Notes: a model not told the origin generated them from the sequence alone. Positions 7,236 through 15,775 are shown, counted from the stretch's first letter. The stretch is DNA of 23,400 bases from Omnitrophica WOR_2 bacterium RIFCSPLOWO2_12_FULL_51_8 (GCA_001805895.1 MHHD01000027.1:1-23400); one strand, 5' to 3'. Program-made: numbers and translations.

Positions 7236-7844
7236 CTATGCTATGGCTGGCGCATCTTCGAGCGCCTCGGCGATAATGTCCTTGATATTCTCCAGCATAT
7301 TATTTATCTTTATTTCAAAATAATGGTGGAATGCCATCGTGGGTATTGCCACAAAAAGCCCAAAGGCGGTCGTGATCAATGCCTCCCATACGCCGCCTGC
7401 CAAGGCCGCCACATTGGCGCTCCCCTGCAAGTGCTGTATCTTCATAAAACAATTGATCATCCCGGTTACGGTGCCGGTGAGGCCGAGCAGAGGCGCTATG
7501 TTTGCGATAATTGCCAGGAAGCCGACATTCTTCTCGGCAGCGCGGATAAGCCTTGTGGCAGATTTAGCCAAAAGGCGCTCTTTATCTTCTTTAGCTTTAG
7601 CGCGGATACGAATAGCAATGCCTAAGATGTGCGCGATGTAACCGGGAGTTGCCTCGCAAAGCTGAAGCGCTTCCTCGTATTTTTGCTGTTTTAAAAGGTT
7701 CCTGATACGCGCATCGATATTTGTTACTTTGGGACGGCTGCGGTAGAAATAATACAGCCTATCCATAATCAGCGCCGCTGAAGCAATAGAACAAAGAAGG
7801 ATCGGCCACATCAACGCCCCGCCTTTTAAAAACCATTGCCACAT
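7236..7844 (-). CDS. exbB: ExbB/TolQ/MotA-family proton channel protein
   Basis: This 202-residue protein has a first membrane segment at about 10-28 (MWPILLCSIASAALIM), a cytoplasmic loop with a YEEALQLCEATPGYIA helix, and two later membrane segments around IIANIAPLLGLTGTVTGMI and AALAGGVWEALITTAFGLFV. The LLGLTGTVTGM stretch is the family signature. ExbB pentamers with ExbD form the inner-membrane proton channel that energises TonB. The ATG at 7844 has an AGAGAGG Shine-Dalgarno sequence. The gene starts 17 bases after btuB ends, so it is co-transcribed under the compact riboswitch. Confidence 0.92.
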   Translation of the reverse strand: MWQWFLKGGALMWPILLCSIASAALIMDRLYYFYRSRPKVTNIDARIRNLLKQQKYEEALQLCEATPGYIAHILGIAIRIRAKAKEDKERLLAKSATRLIRAAEKNVGFLAIIANIAPLLGLTGTVTGMINCFMKIQHLQGSANVAALAGGVWEALITTAFGLFVAIPTMAFHHYFEIKINNMLENIKDIIAEALEDAPAIA

Positions 7845-7861
7845 ATTAACCTCTCTTTTTT

Positions 7862-9778
7862 TTAAAATCTCCCCTTTATCCCCCAGTGCAGGAAACGTCT
7901 CTTGGTATTAAAACCATTCACTTCCTGATAAACTTCACTAAATAAATTTTCAATTCTCGAATATAATTCGAAATTTTTATTCGGGTGAAAGGAAATGGCG
8001 AAATTACAAAGCGTATAATCTTTCAGCCTATTATTGGCATTGCCCGCGAAATTATCGTATATTTTTATATTACGCGCCGCGTCAAACGCAAGGTTCAGTT
8101 TATCAAAGGGCGAATAGTTGATCGTGACGATATGTTTATTATTTGGGCGGCGGATAAGGTGTAATTGCGCAGTTAGATCCATCGCATTAACATAGGCAAA
8201 AGTGTACGTTGTGAATAGTTTATCAATCGGCCTCCATAAAAGCGACGCCTCTATCCCTTCGGTTTTAGCGCTTCCTCTATTGACGTACATGCCAAAGGGC
8301 CACCAAAGTAATTTTGGATTCGGCTTATTCGAATCAAACTCGATCATTTCTCTAAAGCGGTTATAAAAAAAAGTTGCGCCTATTGATAGGCGATTCTTAA
8401 AAAGCTGCTGCTCAAGGCCAAGATCGTACCCCCAGGATTTCTCCGCCTTAAGTTCGCTCTCTCCGTAATTAGAAAAAAGCTGATAAAGCGAGGGCGACTT
8501 AAAGCCGGTCCCATAACTGCCCTTAAAACGGGTGCCTGTGCCAAACAAATAGGAAAGAGTGCCTCTGCCGGTAGTCTGTGTTCCGAAACGCGAATGCCGG
8601 TCAACGCGCACTGCCATGGTATTGAACAGCTTATCATCAAGGCTGAATCTGTTCTCTATGAAATAACCCTCCCGATTTGCATTTACGCGGTTTAAATCCC
8701 CATAATTACTGCGCTCCATTCCCGCCTCATAAGTATATTGAAAGCCTGGGATGATTACCTCGCCGATATTCTGCGGCAGGGAAAAAATTCTGCCCGCATT
8801 AATTCTATGCTGCCAGTTTACTTCCTGTCCCCACGCCTTAAAAGTATCCCAGTATGAATCGGAGTTATCGGTATATTTACGCGCGTTGCGCAGCCAGCTA
8901 TAATCCAGATTATGGCTCCAGCGATCATTAAGGCGCTGCTCTCCAAAGATGGTGATTAGGCTATTTTCATATTTATTCCAGAAATCAACATCATCAGCAT
9001 AGGCGCCATCGTCAAGATCCATTTTTGAGCGTATATACGAAGACTTTATGCCAAATTCAAGATTCTCGTCAGGCCGGTAGCTGAATTTTCCCCCGAAATT
9101 ATTGTTTTGGTAAGAGTCGTTTTCCGCCCCATCGCGCGCCTTAGAAAAACCGCGGCTATCCTGGCGTGAGCCTTCTGCAGAATAATAAAACTTGCCGATG
9201 GAACCCGCGATGCCAAGACCTTCAGTAAATGTCCTCTTTGATGCCCCCTCAAAATAAAAATTAAATTTTGGTTTTCCTTTGCCGCTGCGGGTGATAATAT
9301 TGATTACTCCCCCCATTGCGTCGGACCCGAAAAGGGAGCTCTGCGGGCCCTTGATCACCTCGATCCTTTCCACATTGTCCAGCATAAGGTTCGCTAAATC
9401 ATAAGAGGCGTCGGTTGAAATCGGGTCATACAGACGTATCCCGTCCATCAACACAAGCGTGTTCCCCGAAGGGGCGCCGCGTAAGTATACCGCAGTTGAC
9501 CCGCCAAAGGCGCTGTTTGAAGCGATATCCACGCCCGCTTCGAGGCTGAGCGCGTCCTTAACGGAAAGGTATTTTTTCTCCTCAATTTTTTTTCGGTCAA
9601 TAACCATAACCGAGCTTCCAGTTTGAGCGGCATACTCTTCAATTAGCGAAGCGCTCACTAAAACTTGGCCAAGGTCATACGTTTGGGTTTTGCCTTCTTC
9701 CGCCATAAGATATCTGCGCTGGAAACCCATACTAACGAAGAGACATAAGGATAAGGTGATAAATAATTTAAATCGCAT
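7862..9778 (-). CDS. btuB: TonB-dependent outer-membrane corrinoid receptor (BtuB-like)
   Basis: The chosen ATG at 9778 gives 638 residues. It has a signal peptide (about 1-26, KLFITLSLCLFVSMGF), a plug domain (about 35-155) with the TonB-box-like QVLVSAS, GSSVMVIDRKKIE, YLRGAPSGNTLVLMDGIRLYD and IEVIKGPQSSLFGSDAMGGV, then a long beta-barrel ending in a terminal Phe (HWGIKGRF). An upstream ATG would add 15 residues, but the AAAGGA site and signal peptide fit 9778. Specificity for cobalamin is inferred from the riboswitch directly upstream and the next-door cob/btu operon. The barrel itself does not prove it. Operon: btuB-exbB-exbD-tonB. Confidence 0.9.
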   Translation of the reverse strand: MRFKLFITLSLCLFVSMGFQRRYLMAEEGKTQTYDLGQVLVSASLIEEYAAQTGSSVMVIDRKKIEEKKYLSVKDALSLEAGVDIASNSAFGGSTAVYLRGAPSGNTLVLMDGIRLYDPISTDASYDLANLMLDNVERIEVIKGPQSSLFGSDAMGGVINIITRSGKGKPKFNFYFEGASKRTFTEGLGIAGSIGKFYYSAEGSRQDSRGFSKARDGAENDSYQNNNFGGKFSYRPDENLEFGIKSSYIRSKMDLDDGAYADDVDFWNKYENSLITIFGEQRLNDRWSHNLDYSWLRNARKYTDNSDSYWDTFKAWGQEVNWQHRINAGRIFSLPQNIGEVIIPGFQYTYEAGMERSNYGDLNRVNANREGYFIENRFSLDDKLFNTMAVRVDRHSRFGTQTTGRGTLSYLFGTGTRFKGSYGTGFKSPSLYQLFSNYGESELKAEKSWGYDLGLEQQLFKNRLSIGATFFYNRFREMIEFDSNKPNPKLLWWPFGMYVNRGSAKTEGIEASLLWRPIDKLFTTYTFAYVNAMDLTAQLHLIRRPNNKHIVTINYSPFDKLNLAFDAARNIKIYDNFAGNANNRLKDYTLCNFAISFHPNKNFELYSRIENLFSEVYQEVNGFNTKRRFLHWGIKGRF

Positions 9779-9791
9779 CGCAATTCCTTTC

Positions 9792-9805
9792 TCCTCCTGC
9801 GAGGA
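9792..9805 (-). promoter_or_regulatory. Possible Shine-Dalgarno-masking hairpin of btuB
   Basis: On the minus strand TCCTC (9805-9801), a four-base loop and GAGGA (9796-9792) can pair. The second arm lies within the GGAGGAG ribosome-site run 14 bases before the btuB ATG; a second site, AAAGGA, is nearer. There is no U-tract hairpin between the riboswitch and the gene, so translational control is the likelier output. The hairpin is short, so the call is tentative. Confidence 0.4.
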
Positions 9806-9815
9806 TACTTCTATG

Positions 9816-9909
9816 ATAGGCAATCGACCGGGCTCACCAGCGTATTTTTATGCTGGCATTACCGTTGCGGGGCAGCGGAAAAAACTGCATCTTCACTTCC
9901 TTTGCCTAT
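9816..9909 (-). promoter_or_regulatory. Compact cobalamin riboswitch upstream of btuB
   Basis: On the minus strand P1 arms ATAGGCAA (9909-9902) and TTGCCTAT (9823-9816) enclose the conserved core GCTGCCCCGCAACGGTAA (9876-9859), a CCAGC/GCTGG hairpin (9856-9837) and a B12-box-like GCCCGGTCGATTGCCT (9833-9818). The core matches the cobalamin aptamer consensus closely. The element spans only about 94 bases and lacks the long peripheral arm seen in the other copy, as in the short Cbl-II type. When bound to corrinoid it should lower btuB expression. Confidence 0.87.
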
Positions 9910-9916
9910 ATAGCTT

Positions 9917-9944
9917 ATTCTAAGATAATAGGTTCGTTCCCCAA
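9917..9944 (-). promoter_or_regulatory. Candidate promoter for the btuB riboswitch transcript
   Basis: On the minus strand TTGGGG (9944-9939), a 16-base spacer and TAGAAT (9922-9917) form a moderate sigma70-like pair. The expected start near 9910 falls on the first base of riboswitch helix P1, which supports the call more than the hexamers do. The rest of the 9779-10173 gap holds the riboswitch, the masking hairpin and the palindromic element at 10009-10164. Confidence 0.45.
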
Positions 9945-10008
9945 CACCTGATAGGATTCTTAAAAATTGGCCCATCAACCGTTAATATATGGAACCCTCC
10001 TTCTCGTT

Positions 10009-10164
10009 ACAAGGGTAGTACACTGTTAAATTAATTTCTATGTGTAGTTGGGTTAGGTTGTTTGTCGCTCTAACCAACTACCTTGCCTAACTACTAAACC
10101 GGCCTCCTTACCCTTACCCAACAACCTGCAAGATTTAGTGTAACAATGCGGTAGTACCCTTTGT
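10009..10164. repeat. Imperfect palindromic intergenic element, family 2 (156 bp)
   Basis: Outer arms ACAAGGGTAGTAC (10009-10021) and GTAGTACCCTTTGT (10151-10164) are inverted near-copies. Inner arms GTTGGGTTAGGTTG and the reverse complement of TTACCCAACAACC repeat the pattern, and the middle has several variants of AACCAACTA / TAACTACTAAACC. There is no open frame. It begins 9 bases after the cobS stop and ends upstream of the btuB promoter, so it separates the two B12 operons. Its words differ from the 5163 and 21232 elements, but the architecture is alike. It may act as a terminator-like fold, though no U-tract is present. Confidence 0.55.
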
Positions 10165-10173
10165 TTCAAATGC

Positions 10174-10905
10174 TTAGGTAACGCAGACAAAAAATAACGA
10201 AATAACTTCCATTAATTCGATATTTGCTCCCAGGGTATCTCCGGTTATCCCTCCGATTTTCCTCGTGCTGAATTTTCCGGCTAAATAGGTGCAGCCGGCG
10301 ATGCACAAGAATATGACCAAGCCTTTTATCTGCCAGATGCCCCAGGCGCAGATAAAAGCAATTATGGTGGAGAAGAAAAATATCTTTGCGTTCATGCCCT
10401 CCAGGAATACCCTGGCTTTTCCTTCGCTGCGGGCATAAGGAAACAAAAACATTGCCAGCGCCGCTGACCACCGGCTTAAGGCGCACATCAAAAGCAGCGC
10501 AGTAATCTTTAAAGATGCGCCTAACGAAGACAGCAAGCCGATTTTTAAAAGTATGACGGATATCAGACTGAGCATACCCATTACTCCGGCGTGTGAATCG
10601 CGCATAATTGCGAGCATCTCTTCCTTTGGTTTTCCGCTTAAAAAGGCGTCAGCGGTGTCCGAGAGGCCGTCCAGGTGCATTCCGCCGGTAATCGCTATCA
10701 AGGCAACCGTTGTCAGGATGCTTGCTGATAATGACGAAAAATTTAAAATGACCAGCAGCATATTGATGCCTGAAAGTAAAAACCCTAAAAGTAACCCGAC
10801 TATGGGAAAATATACCGCTGCCCCAGCCAGCTTCTTCCTCTCGGATTCTCTTAGGCCCAAAGGCAGAACAGTGAGGAATTGCACGGCTAATAAGAAACTG
10901 GCCAT
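10174..10905 (-). CDS. cobS: Cobalamin synthase (adenosylcobinamide-GDP ribazoletransferase)
   Basis: This 243-residue polytopic membrane protein has the CobS signatures AVQFLTVLPLG, GGMHLDGLSDTADAFLSG with its Asp cluster, MRDSHAGVMGM and a C-terminal GGITGDTLGANIELME. The enzyme joins adenosylcobinamide-GDP to alpha-ribazole (phosphate) at the inner membrane, the last assembly step. About five hydrophobic segments are evident. The ATG at 10905 overlaps the cobT TGA by one base; a GTG one codon earlier is possible. It is the last gene of the riboswitch-led operon, and a palindromic element follows 9 bases after its stop. Confidence 0.96.
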   Translation of the reverse strand: MASFLLAVQFLTVLPLGLRESERKKLAGAAVYFPIVGLLLGFLLSGINMLLVILNFSSLSASILTTVALIAITGGMHLDGLSDTADAFLSGKPKEEMLAIMRDSHAGVMGMLSLISVILLKIGLLSSLGASLKITALLLMCALSRWSAALAMFLFPYARSEGKARVFLEGMNAKIFFFSTIIAFICAWGIWQIKGLVIFLCIAGCTYLAGKFSTRKIGGITGDTLGANIELMEVISLFFVCVT

Positions 10906-11963
10906 CACTCAGCCTCCGAAACATTCGCGCTTTTAAAGGTAGCCATTTGCGTGAGAACTTTGACTGCCGCGTCAGCTAGGCCGATGCCTAAAGCCGCTCC
11001 TGTGCCTTCCCCTAACCTTAAATCCAGGTTAAAGAGCGGCTTTAAACCCAGATGCCCCAGAATAACCTGATGCCCGCTCTCTACTGATTGATGCGCCGCG
11101 ATCATATAATCTCTTACCTTAGGCTCAAGATGGAATGCAGCTAGCGCCGCGGCCCCTGAGATAAACCCGTCAATGACCACCGGGACTTTTTTAGCGGCCG
11201 CGGCGAGGATTATCCCCGTCAGCCCCGCAATCTCAAATCCTCCGACCTTGGACAAGACATCAATCGGGTCGTCCGGGTCCGGTTTATTCGCGAATAGCGA
11301 ATCCCTGATCACGGCAATCTTATGTTTTAAGCCCGCGGCATCCAAACCAGCGCCTTTACCAGTTACTTCTTCAGGCGGCCTCTTAGTTAGGCAGGCAGTA
11401 ATGGCGCTGGCGGAAGTGGTATTGCCGATCCCCATCTCGCCGGTTCCTGCGATAGCTATTCCATGTTTAAACTCGCCTGCAAATAATTCGATGCCGGCGC
11501 AGACCGCCTTCTCGGCTTCGCCCCTCTCCATCGCCGGACCTTTGGCCATGTTTTTCGTCCCGTAATTTATCTTTCTAATCAACAGCTTCGGGTGCGGCTT
11601 AAATTCAGCGGCAACGCCTATATCTACCACAATCACCCTTGCTCCGACGTGGTCCGCCAAAACATTAATCCCCGCGCCTTTGGAAAGAAAATTATAGACC
11701 ATTTGCGCGGTTACTTCTTTAGGGTAAGCGCTGATCCCTTCTGCAGTGACGCCGTGGTCTGCGGCCAGGGTAAAAATAACTTTATTTTTTAATTGCGGGT
11801 TCTCCTTCCCGGTAATCCCGACAATAAGCTTAGCCAGTTCCTCTAACCTGCCCAGGCTGCCCAGGGGTTTAGTCAGGCTGTCGAGCCTTGCCTGCGCAGC
11901 ATCCATCAGCTTGTAATCAATCTGCGTAATCGCCTTCAAAGTTTCATTGATTTTATTGTTCAA
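10905..11963 (-). CDS. cobT: Nicotinate-nucleotide:dimethylbenzimidazole phosphoribosyltransferase
   Basis: This 352-residue protein has the family's usual length. It shows the N-terminal LDSLTKPLGSLGRLEELA motif, FTLAADHGVTAEGISAYP, GTGEMGIGNTTSASAI, a GGFEIAGLTG stretch and LRLGEGTGAALGIGLADAA, in which Glu319 is the expected catalytic base. It activates a benzimidazole-type lower ligand to the alpha-ribotide for CobS. The start is a TTG at 11963 with an AAAGGAG Shine-Dalgarno sequence 8 bases away; the first residues NNKINETLKAI fit the family. It lies 19 bases after cobU. Lower-ligand identity cannot be read from sequence. Confidence 0.97.
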   Translation of the reverse strand: MNNKINETLKAITQIDYKLMDAAQARLDSLTKPLGSLGRLEELAKLIVGITGKENPQLKNKVIFTLAADHGVTAEGISAYPKEVTAQMVYNFLSKGAGINVLADHVGARVIVVDIGVAAEFKPHPKLLIRKINYGTKNMAKGPAMERGEAEKAVCAGIELFAGEFKHGIAIAGTGEMGIGNTTSASAITACLTKRPPEEVTGKGAGLDAAGLKHKIAVIRDSLFANKPDPDDPIDVLSKVGGFEIAGLTGIILAAAAKKVPVVIDGFISGAAALAAFHLEPKVRDYMIAAHQSVESGHQVILGHLGLKPLFNLDLRLGEGTGAALGIGLADAAVKVLTQMATFKSANVSEAE

Positions 11964-11982
11964 TCGCGGCTCCTTTAATATG

Positions 11983-12501
11983 CTATTTTAATTTTAGAGG
12001 TATTCCCGCAAACATAAAATATACCCGGTCAGATTTAACCGCCATAATTTGGTTCACCCTGCCGGCAATATCCCGGAATTCCCGGGCTAAGTCATTTTCC
12101 GGGATAATCCCTAATCCCACTTCATTGGAAACGATGATTGTTTCGCCTTTCGCTTTTTTTAAAAGAGAGTGTATCCGCCTGACCTCAGCCGCAATACTTG
12201 CTTCTTTTCGCCGGGCCAATAGCAAATTGGATATTAAGAGGGTAAGGCAATCTATGATGATTACTTCGAAATCATGCGCAATCTTTTTTACTAATCGCGA
12301 GACCCGCAGGGGCTCTTCTAAAGTCTGCCAGTGTCCGGGCCTAGATTTCTGATGCAGCGCAATACGTTTTTGCATTTCCTTGTCCAGGGCTTGAGCCGTA
12401 GCGATAAAGGCGGTCTTACCGCCCTTTTCCTCGGCCAGCCTAAGCGCAAGCCCGCTCTTTCCGCTTCTTGCGCCGCCGATAATAAAGGTAATTTTTCCCA
12501 T
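11983..12501 (-). CDS. cobU: Adenosylcobinamide kinase / adenosylcobinamide-phosphate guanylyltransferase
   Basis: This 172-residue bifunctional enzyme has a P-loop GGARSGKS (residues 9-16), the RIALHQKSRPGHWQTLEEP block whose His50 aligns with the guanylylated histidine of the family, IIDCLTLLISNLL and the IVSNEVGLGIIPEND motif. It phosphorylates adenosylcobinamide and transfers GMP to make the CobS substrate. It is a cytoplasmic P-loop protein. An AAGGG Shine-Dalgarno sequence precedes the ATG, 11 bases after cobC ends. Presence of CobU rather than CobY indicates the usual bacterial route, including salvage of imported cobinamide. Confidence 0.96.
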   Translation of the reverse strand: MGKITFIIGGARSGKSGLALRLAEEKGGKTAFIATAQALDKEMQKRIALHQKSRPGHWQTLEEPLRVSRLVKKIAHDFEVIIIDCLTLLISNLLLARRKEASIAAEVRRIHSLLKKAKGETIIVSNEVGLGIIPENDLAREFRDIAGRVNQIMAVKSDRVYFMFAGIPLKLK

Positions 12502-12512
12502 TCAGCCCTTAT

Positions 12513-13118
12513 TTATTGATGTCTCAGTAGATGCGCAGTATCGTTGAATAATTTAATTTTTGCCTTACCGTGAGCATATTCGATAATGCTCAGGCTTCCC
12601 GGGTCCGGAATATTTTGCCAGAAATTCCCGCTTTTTAAAATACTGTTTATAAATACACTGATTACCCCGCCATGCGTTATTACGGCAGCCGTCTGATTAT
12701 AATTACAGGCGAGTATTCTTTTAAAGGCCCGCAGTACGCGTTTTTTAAAGGCGCGCATGTCTTCTGCCTCAGGCACTTTGACCAGGGCAGGGTTCTTTAA
12801 CCATCCCCGATAAAGCACGGGGTATCTTTGCATAATTTGTCCGTAGGTCAGCCCTTCAAAAATGCCGAAACACACTTCTCTTAAATCAGGCATTTTTTCG
12901 ATTTCGGCGCGTTTAAACAGCATTGCCGCGGTGCGCAACGCCCTGCGTCTGTCGCTGGCATAGACCCGGTCGATGGTTTTCCTCTTTAACCGCTTAGCTA
13001 AACACCGGGTTTCTTTTTTACCCCGTCCATTGAGATCTATATCGGCCGAGCCGCAGTAGCGTCTTTCCTGATTCCAATCGGTTAAGCCGTGCCGGATTAA
13101 AAAAACCGTATTCGCCAT
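12513..13118 (-). CDS. cobC: Histidine phosphatase, probable alpha-ribazole phosphatase
   Basis: The ATG at 13118, one base after the btuD stop and 8 bases after an AGGA site, gives 201 residues. Upstream codons in frame lie inside btuD. The protein has the phosphohistidine motif LIRHGLTDWN (His10), the second active-site block CFGIFEGLTYGQI and the C-terminal VITHGGVIS histidine. The family removes phosphate from alpha-ribazole-5'-phosphate or adenosylcobalamin-5'-phosphate. The superfamily also includes phosphoglycerate mutases and other phosphatases, so the assignment rests partly on position between btuD and cobU. Confidence 0.85.
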   Translation of the reverse strand: MANTVFLIRHGLTDWNQERRYCGSADIDLNGRGKKETRCLAKRLKRKTIDRVYASDRRRALRTAAMLFKRAEIEKMPDLREVCFGIFEGLTYGQIMQRYPVLYRGWLKNPALVKVPEAEDMRAFKKRVLRAFKRILACNYNQTAAVITHGGVISVFINSILKSGNFWQNIPDPGSLSIIEYAHGKAKIKLFNDTAHLLRHQ

Positions 13119-13119
13119 C

Positions 13120-13914
13120 TTATTTTTCCTGTGAAACCAGGACCACAAATGGCTTGCCGGTCAAAGGATTCTTATTCACGATCACCGTAGTCTTATAGAC
13201 GGATTCTATGTTCTGGTAAGTTAAAATTTCTTCCGCAGTGCCGTCTTGAAATACGCCCCCCCTATCCAAGAGGATGATCCGGCTGCAGTATTCGCTGGCC
13301 AAATTCAAGTCGTGCAGCACCATCACGATTGTGAGGCTTTTATCCCTGTTCAACCTTTTTAATAAATCCATTATCTGCGCCTCGTGCCCTATGTCCAGGT
13401 GCGAAGTAGGCTCGTCTAAGAATAACAATATCGGCTCCTGGGCGAGGGCCTTGGCGATAATCGCCCGCTGGCGTTCGCCGGCTGAGATTCCGTCTATGCC
13501 TTTTCCTTTGATGGAAAGCGTATCGGTCAGGGAAAGGCAGCGCTCGGCTATTTCCATATCCTGTTTAGTTTCATATTGCAGCCTCCCTAGATGCGGAATC
13601 CTGCCCATCAGCACGACCTCTTCCACGCTGAAGGGAAAATTGATCAGGGTATCCTGCGGAACAAAAGCAACGTGGCGGCAAAATTCCTTGAGGACGATCC
13701 GCTGGATATCCCGCCCTTGAAATTTTATCGTGCCCTGCTGGGGCGGTAAAACCCGGCTCATTAATCTGAGTAAAGTGGATTTTCCGGAGCCGTTTGGCCC
13801 GATAATGCCAAGGAACTCACCCTTTTGTATTTTAAGGCCGGCGTCCTTAATTACCGTGTCTTTGCCGTAGCCGCCGAAAAGATGGCTGATTTCTAATACG
13901 GTTTCCACATTCAT
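13120..13914 (-). CDS. btuD: Corrinoid ABC transporter ATP-binding protein
   Basis: This 264-residue ATPase has Walker A GPNGSGKST, Q-loop VAFVPQDTL, a signature read as ISAGERQR, Walker B ILLFLDEPTSHLD and the switch His in VMVLHDLNLA. It pairs with the FecCD-type permease whose stop it overlaps (ATGA). By family these ATPases drive uptake of vitamin B12, siderophore or heme. The position in a cobalamin riboswitch operon with cob genes makes corrinoid the likely cargo. The C-terminal 30 residues (VIVNKNPLTGKPFVVLVSQ) are typical of the FecE/BtuD branch. Confidence 0.93.
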   Translation of the reverse strand: MNVETVLEISHLFGGYGKDTVIKDAGLKIQKGEFLGIIGPNGSGKSTLLRLMSRVLPPQQGTIKFQGRDIQRIVLKEFCRHVAFVPQDTLINFPFSVEEVVLMGRIPHLGRLQYETKQDMEIAERCLSLTDTLSIKGKGIDGISAGERQRAIIAKALAQEPILLFLDEPTSHLDIGHEAQIMDLLKRLNRDKSLTIVMVLHDLNLASEYCSRIILLDRGGVFQDGTAEEILTYQNIESVYKTTVIVNKNPLTGKPFVVLVSQEK

Positions 13915-14873
13915 TCCACCTGTTGCCTGCCCTTCAATAGGATGATAAATATAGGCGCTCCGGCCAGGGCAGTAATCACCCCGATGGGTATTTCCAAAGG
14001 CGCAAAGAGTGTGCGGGAAAACATATCGCAGAAGACCATAAATGCCGCCCCCAGGATGCAGGCGCAGGGTATCAACAACCTGTGGTTCGGCCCGAAAAGC
14101 ATCCTGGCGATATGCGGGATAATCAATCCCACAAAGCCGATGATCCCGCAGACAGAAACCAGCCCGGCAGTTACCAGTGAGGTAGTAAAGAAGAGGATTT
14201 TTTTAATCGTTTCGATATTGACGCCAAGGTGTATTGCCTCTTCCTCACCGAGGCTGATGGCGTTTAAATCCTGGGCGAGGATAAAGATAACGGCAGTGCC
14301 CAGTGCGACAATCAGGCCTGCCGCGGAGAGCAGCTTAAGGTCATACACCTGGACACTCCCCCACAACCACCACATTGTCCCGTGCAGGGCCTCATTGCCG
14401 GATATGGAGATTAAAAAGACGATCACTGCCGAGAATGCCACCGAGATGATCACGCCGGATAAGATCAATGACTGCGCGGCGATCCTGCCTCCCTGGCGCG
14501 CCAGGTGATAGACTAAAATTACGGTGAAGATCGCCCCGATAAATGCTGCTAAGGGCAGGTATATAGCGCTTATGCCTAAAAGCACGGCCGTAACCGCAGC
14601 TAAAGCCGCTCCGCTGGAGGTGCCTAAGAGATAGGGCTCTGCCAGCGGGTTCCTCAGGATTGCCTGAAGGGCGATACCGGTAACCGAAAGCCCGCTGCCC
14701 ACCATGATCGCGGTGAGTATCCGGCAGAGCCGCAAGGCAAAGATATGCCTGTTTTCTCGCAGTATAAGTTCTGCCAGAGAAAGATGGACCGCGCCGCGGC
14801 TCAAACCCAACGCGATCGCTAAAAACAATACAGAGAATAAAAGTATTACTTTTATTTTCCAGTGGTTATGCAT
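13911..14873 (-). CDS. btuC: FecCD-family corrinoid ABC transporter permease
   Basis: This 320-residue protein is strongly hydrophobic, with about ten membrane segments, as expected for BtuC. Family signatures include RLCRILTAIMVGSGLSVTG, GIALQAILRNPLAEPYLLG, GTSSGAALAAV and CGIIGFVGLIIPHIARMLFG, which contains the loop that contacts the ATPase. It forms a BtuC2D2 channel in the inner membrane. Its start overlaps the end of the binding-protein gene by 22 bases. Substrate assignment to corrinoid comes from the riboswitch and neighbours. Confidence 0.94.
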   Translation of the reverse strand: MHNHWKIKVILLFSVLFLAIALGLSRGAVHLSLAELILRENRHIFALRLCRILTAIMVGSGLSVTGIALQAILRNPLAEPYLLGTSSGAALAAVTAVLLGISAIYLPLAAFIGAIFTVILVYHLARQGGRIAAQSLILSGVIISVAFSAVIVFLISISGNEALHGTMWWLWGSVQVYDLKLLSAAGLIVALGTAVIFILAQDLNAISLGEEEAIHLGVNIETIKKILFFTTSLVTAGLVSVCGIIGFVGLIIPHIARMLFGPNHRLLIPCACILGAAFMVFCDMFSRTLFAPLEIPIGVITALAGAPIFIILLKGRQQVE

Positions 14874-15718
14874 TTTTCAGAGTATAGCCTTTGATAAAGC
14901 TCATCCAAACCGTCCGTCAGGCGCGGGCCCGGCCGCAGGAGGATATTTGGATCGATGTCGTTATATACACGGTTATTTTTAAGCGCGGTTATTTTATTCC
15001 ATCCCAGGCGCCTTCCGAGATTTTCCTTTTGGGCGGCGCCCTGCATATAAACCAGGATAATACAGCCGGGGTTACGTCGGACTACCTCCTCCGGGCTAAA
15101 ATGCACATACGGCTTATCAATGTCGGCGGCAATATTCACGCCTCCGGCCAGGGTAACCAATTCGCTGATAAAAGACCTGCCCCCCGCAGTCGTCAGCGGG
15201 TCATGCCAGAACTCCACAAAGACCCTGGGCCGCCTCTCCACAGGAATCAACTTTATTTTTGTCTCTATTTTTTTTAAAACAGCCCGCATCTTGGTAATTA
15301 AGGTTTCCGCTTGAATCTGCCTTGCGGTAAGCCGGCCTATCTCCCTGATGGAAGCTAATAACTCCGCCATATTCGCAGGATCGCTGACATAGACTTTTAG
15401 GTTTAGTTGGCGTAGTTGGTTGACTGCCATAGCTTGTTCCAGGCCGGTGGCAAAGATATAATCCGGCCTTAAGGCAATGATTTTCTCGGCATTGGGCGAA
15501 CTAAAACTGCCGATGGCCTGCTTTGTTTTGGCCTCTGGCGGATAGTCGCAATATGAACTTACTCCCACGATTTCTTCTCCTAATCCCAAGGCGAAGAGAA
15601 TCTCTGTGGTAGCAGGGGCAAGAGAAATGTAGCGGCGCGATTGGCCATCCCGGGCCCCTATCGCCTGGTTCGGAGGGCCTAACATGACCATTAAACTAAC
15701 TAGCAGGAGCGCTCTCAT
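14852..15718 (-). CDS. btuF: Periplasmic corrinoid-binding protein
   Basis: From the ATG at 15718 the protein is 288 residues. It begins with a signal peptide (MRALLLVSLMVMLGPPNQAIG) with no lipobox cysteine, then RYISLAPATTEILFALGLGEEIVGVSSYCDYPPEA, the typical start of the helical-backbone BtuF/FhuD binding fold. Later landmarks are RPDYIFATGLEQ, VFVEFWHDPLTTAGG and a C-terminal LLRPGPRLTDGLDELYQRLY. A longer frame to 15784 runs into the terminator hairpin and is rejected. No strong Shine-Dalgarno sequence is visible. As first gene behind the riboswitch, it should deliver corrinoid to BtuCD. Confidence 0.92.
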   Translation of the reverse strand: MRALLLVSLMVMLGPPNQAIGARDGQSRRYISLAPATTEILFALGLGEEIVGVSSYCDYPPEAKTKQAIGSFSSPNAEKIIALRPDYIFATGLEQAMAVNQLRQLNLKVYVSDPANMAELLASIREIGRLTARQIQAETLITKMRAVLKKIETKIKLIPVERRPRVFVEFWHDPLTTAGGRSFISELVTLAGGVNIAADIDKPYVHFSPEEVVRRNPGCIILVYMQGAAQKENLGRRLGWNKITALKNNRVYNDIDPNILLRPGPRLTDGLDELYQRLYSEKCITTGK

Positions 15719-15730
15719 ATCAAAGGATAA

Positions 15731-15775
15731 AATAAAAAGCCCTTGACAATTTTGTGAAACAAAATTGTCAAGGGC
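15731..15775 (-). terminator. Intrinsic terminator of the cobalamin riboswitch
   Basis: On the minus strand a perfect 16-bp stem (15775-15760 with 15754-15739), a 5-base loop and a following U-rich run (15738-15731) form a textbook Rho-independent terminator. It sits about 50 bases after the B12 box and 13 bases before btuF. The stem's CTTGAC can instead pair with GTCAAG at 15797-15792, a candidate antiterminator. This makes a transcriptional OFF switch likely. Confidence 0.88.

Noticed and set aside
10166..10486. Minus-strand frame overlapping cobS in another phase
   Set aside because: The cobS frame has all its conserved motifs; this is an alternate phase without recognisable content.
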